A stretch of DNA of 45,000 bases from Cryptococcus deneoformans JEC21 (Eukaryota > Basidiomycota > Tremellomycetes > Tremellales > Cryptococcaceae), in NCBI RefSeq assembly GCF_000091045.1, contig NC_006687.1:1-45000 (forward strand). Reading direction: 5' to 3'. The notes beneath the pieces were generated by a model. That model worked only from the letters and a program-made list of their open reading frames with translations, ran no database searches and was not told the DNA's origin. The position numbers and the translations under genes were made by a program. Of this stretch, positions 44,801 through 45,000 are shown piece after piece. How positions within the stretch are numbered: the stretch's first letter is position 1; each line of letters opens with the position of its first letter.

Positions 44801-45000
44801 AAGTGGACAGGAGGGAAGAGATTTTCGTCTGAAGAATAGATAGTTGGCTGAGTATCTGGTCTACCAAGGTCCCCTCTTTCCCACCGCCATCTGCAAGGGT
44901 CACTTTCGCTCCCAACAAATCTTCCACAAATTCCTTCAACCCCTCCCACCCACTCCCCATCATATCCCCCTGCTCCAACACTACCTTCAACAGTTCCTTT
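38828..45000 (-). CDS. Nup192/Nup205-type inner-ring nucleoporin (5' end beyond window)
   Basis: A large scaffold protein, open at the right edge, has its stop at 38828-38830. Exons in the window: 45000-44433, 44375-40541, 40489-40228, 40139-39998, 39941-39836, 39777-39637, 39583-39447, 39399-39312, 39256-39018, 38965-38828, about 1885 codons. It is almost wholly alpha-helical with no catalytic motif. LQERWAIPRLRESIKLSW across the first intron and LPWTALFKFYQHYI fit the Nup205/Nup192 family that forms the inner ring of the nuclear pore. The intron 40490-40540 is 51 bases with no stop, so it can be mistaken for coding. The joint at 40228/40139 has an alternative (donor GTCATG, acceptor at 40147). 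I assign the family from these segments and size only; Nup188 is the main alternative. Confidence 0.72.

Overview
The window is the left end of a fungal chromosome, most likely from the Cryptococcus neoformans/gattii group. The evidence is a 38-base telomere of TAACCCC/TAACCCCC units at position 1, very intron-dense genes (introns mostly 40-65 bases, GT..AG, with CTRAY-like branch sites), and copies of a telomere-loving non-LTR retrotransposon that matches what is known of Cryptococcus Cnl1. All exon structures were built by hand from conserved protein matches, splice signals and codon phase. No alignment or database search was run.

Layout. 1-2380: telomere and gene-poor subtelomere. 2381-9063: an HPP-family membrane protein (+), a complete nine-exon enolase (-) and a DUF1399/GRDP-like protein (+). 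9637-14577: a 72-aa cysteine-rich protein (+), the ribosome-biogenesis factor TMA16 (-) and, divergent from it, an 855-aa protein of unknown function (+). 15360-18392: three head-to-tail, 5'-truncated Cnl1-like copies joined by telomere-like TAACCCCC; the largest keeps the reverse transcriptase and restriction-like endonuclease.

18471-29623 reads as a carbohydrate-use cluster: a Zn2Cys6 activator (-), an MFS sugar/polyol transporter (-), a short-chain polyol dehydrogenase-like enzyme divergent from the transporter (+), and a transketolase of the dihydroxyacetone-synthase type (+). A rare palindrome, CTCGGNCCGAG, lies in the transporter/dehydrogenase intergenic region and again upstream of the transketolase. 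CGG-N-CCG is the kind of site Zn2Cys6 proteins bind, so the neighbouring regulator may control all three. This cluster and its putative operator are the best candidate here for an undescribed system.

31562-45000 looks like ordinary core chromosome: a small proline-rich protein, an ATP-dependent DNA ligase with a mitochondrial-looking N-terminus, a COG0523/CobW metallochaperone GTPase, an intron-containing tRNA-Lys(CUU), and most of a Nup192/Nup205-type nucleoporin that runs off the right edge.
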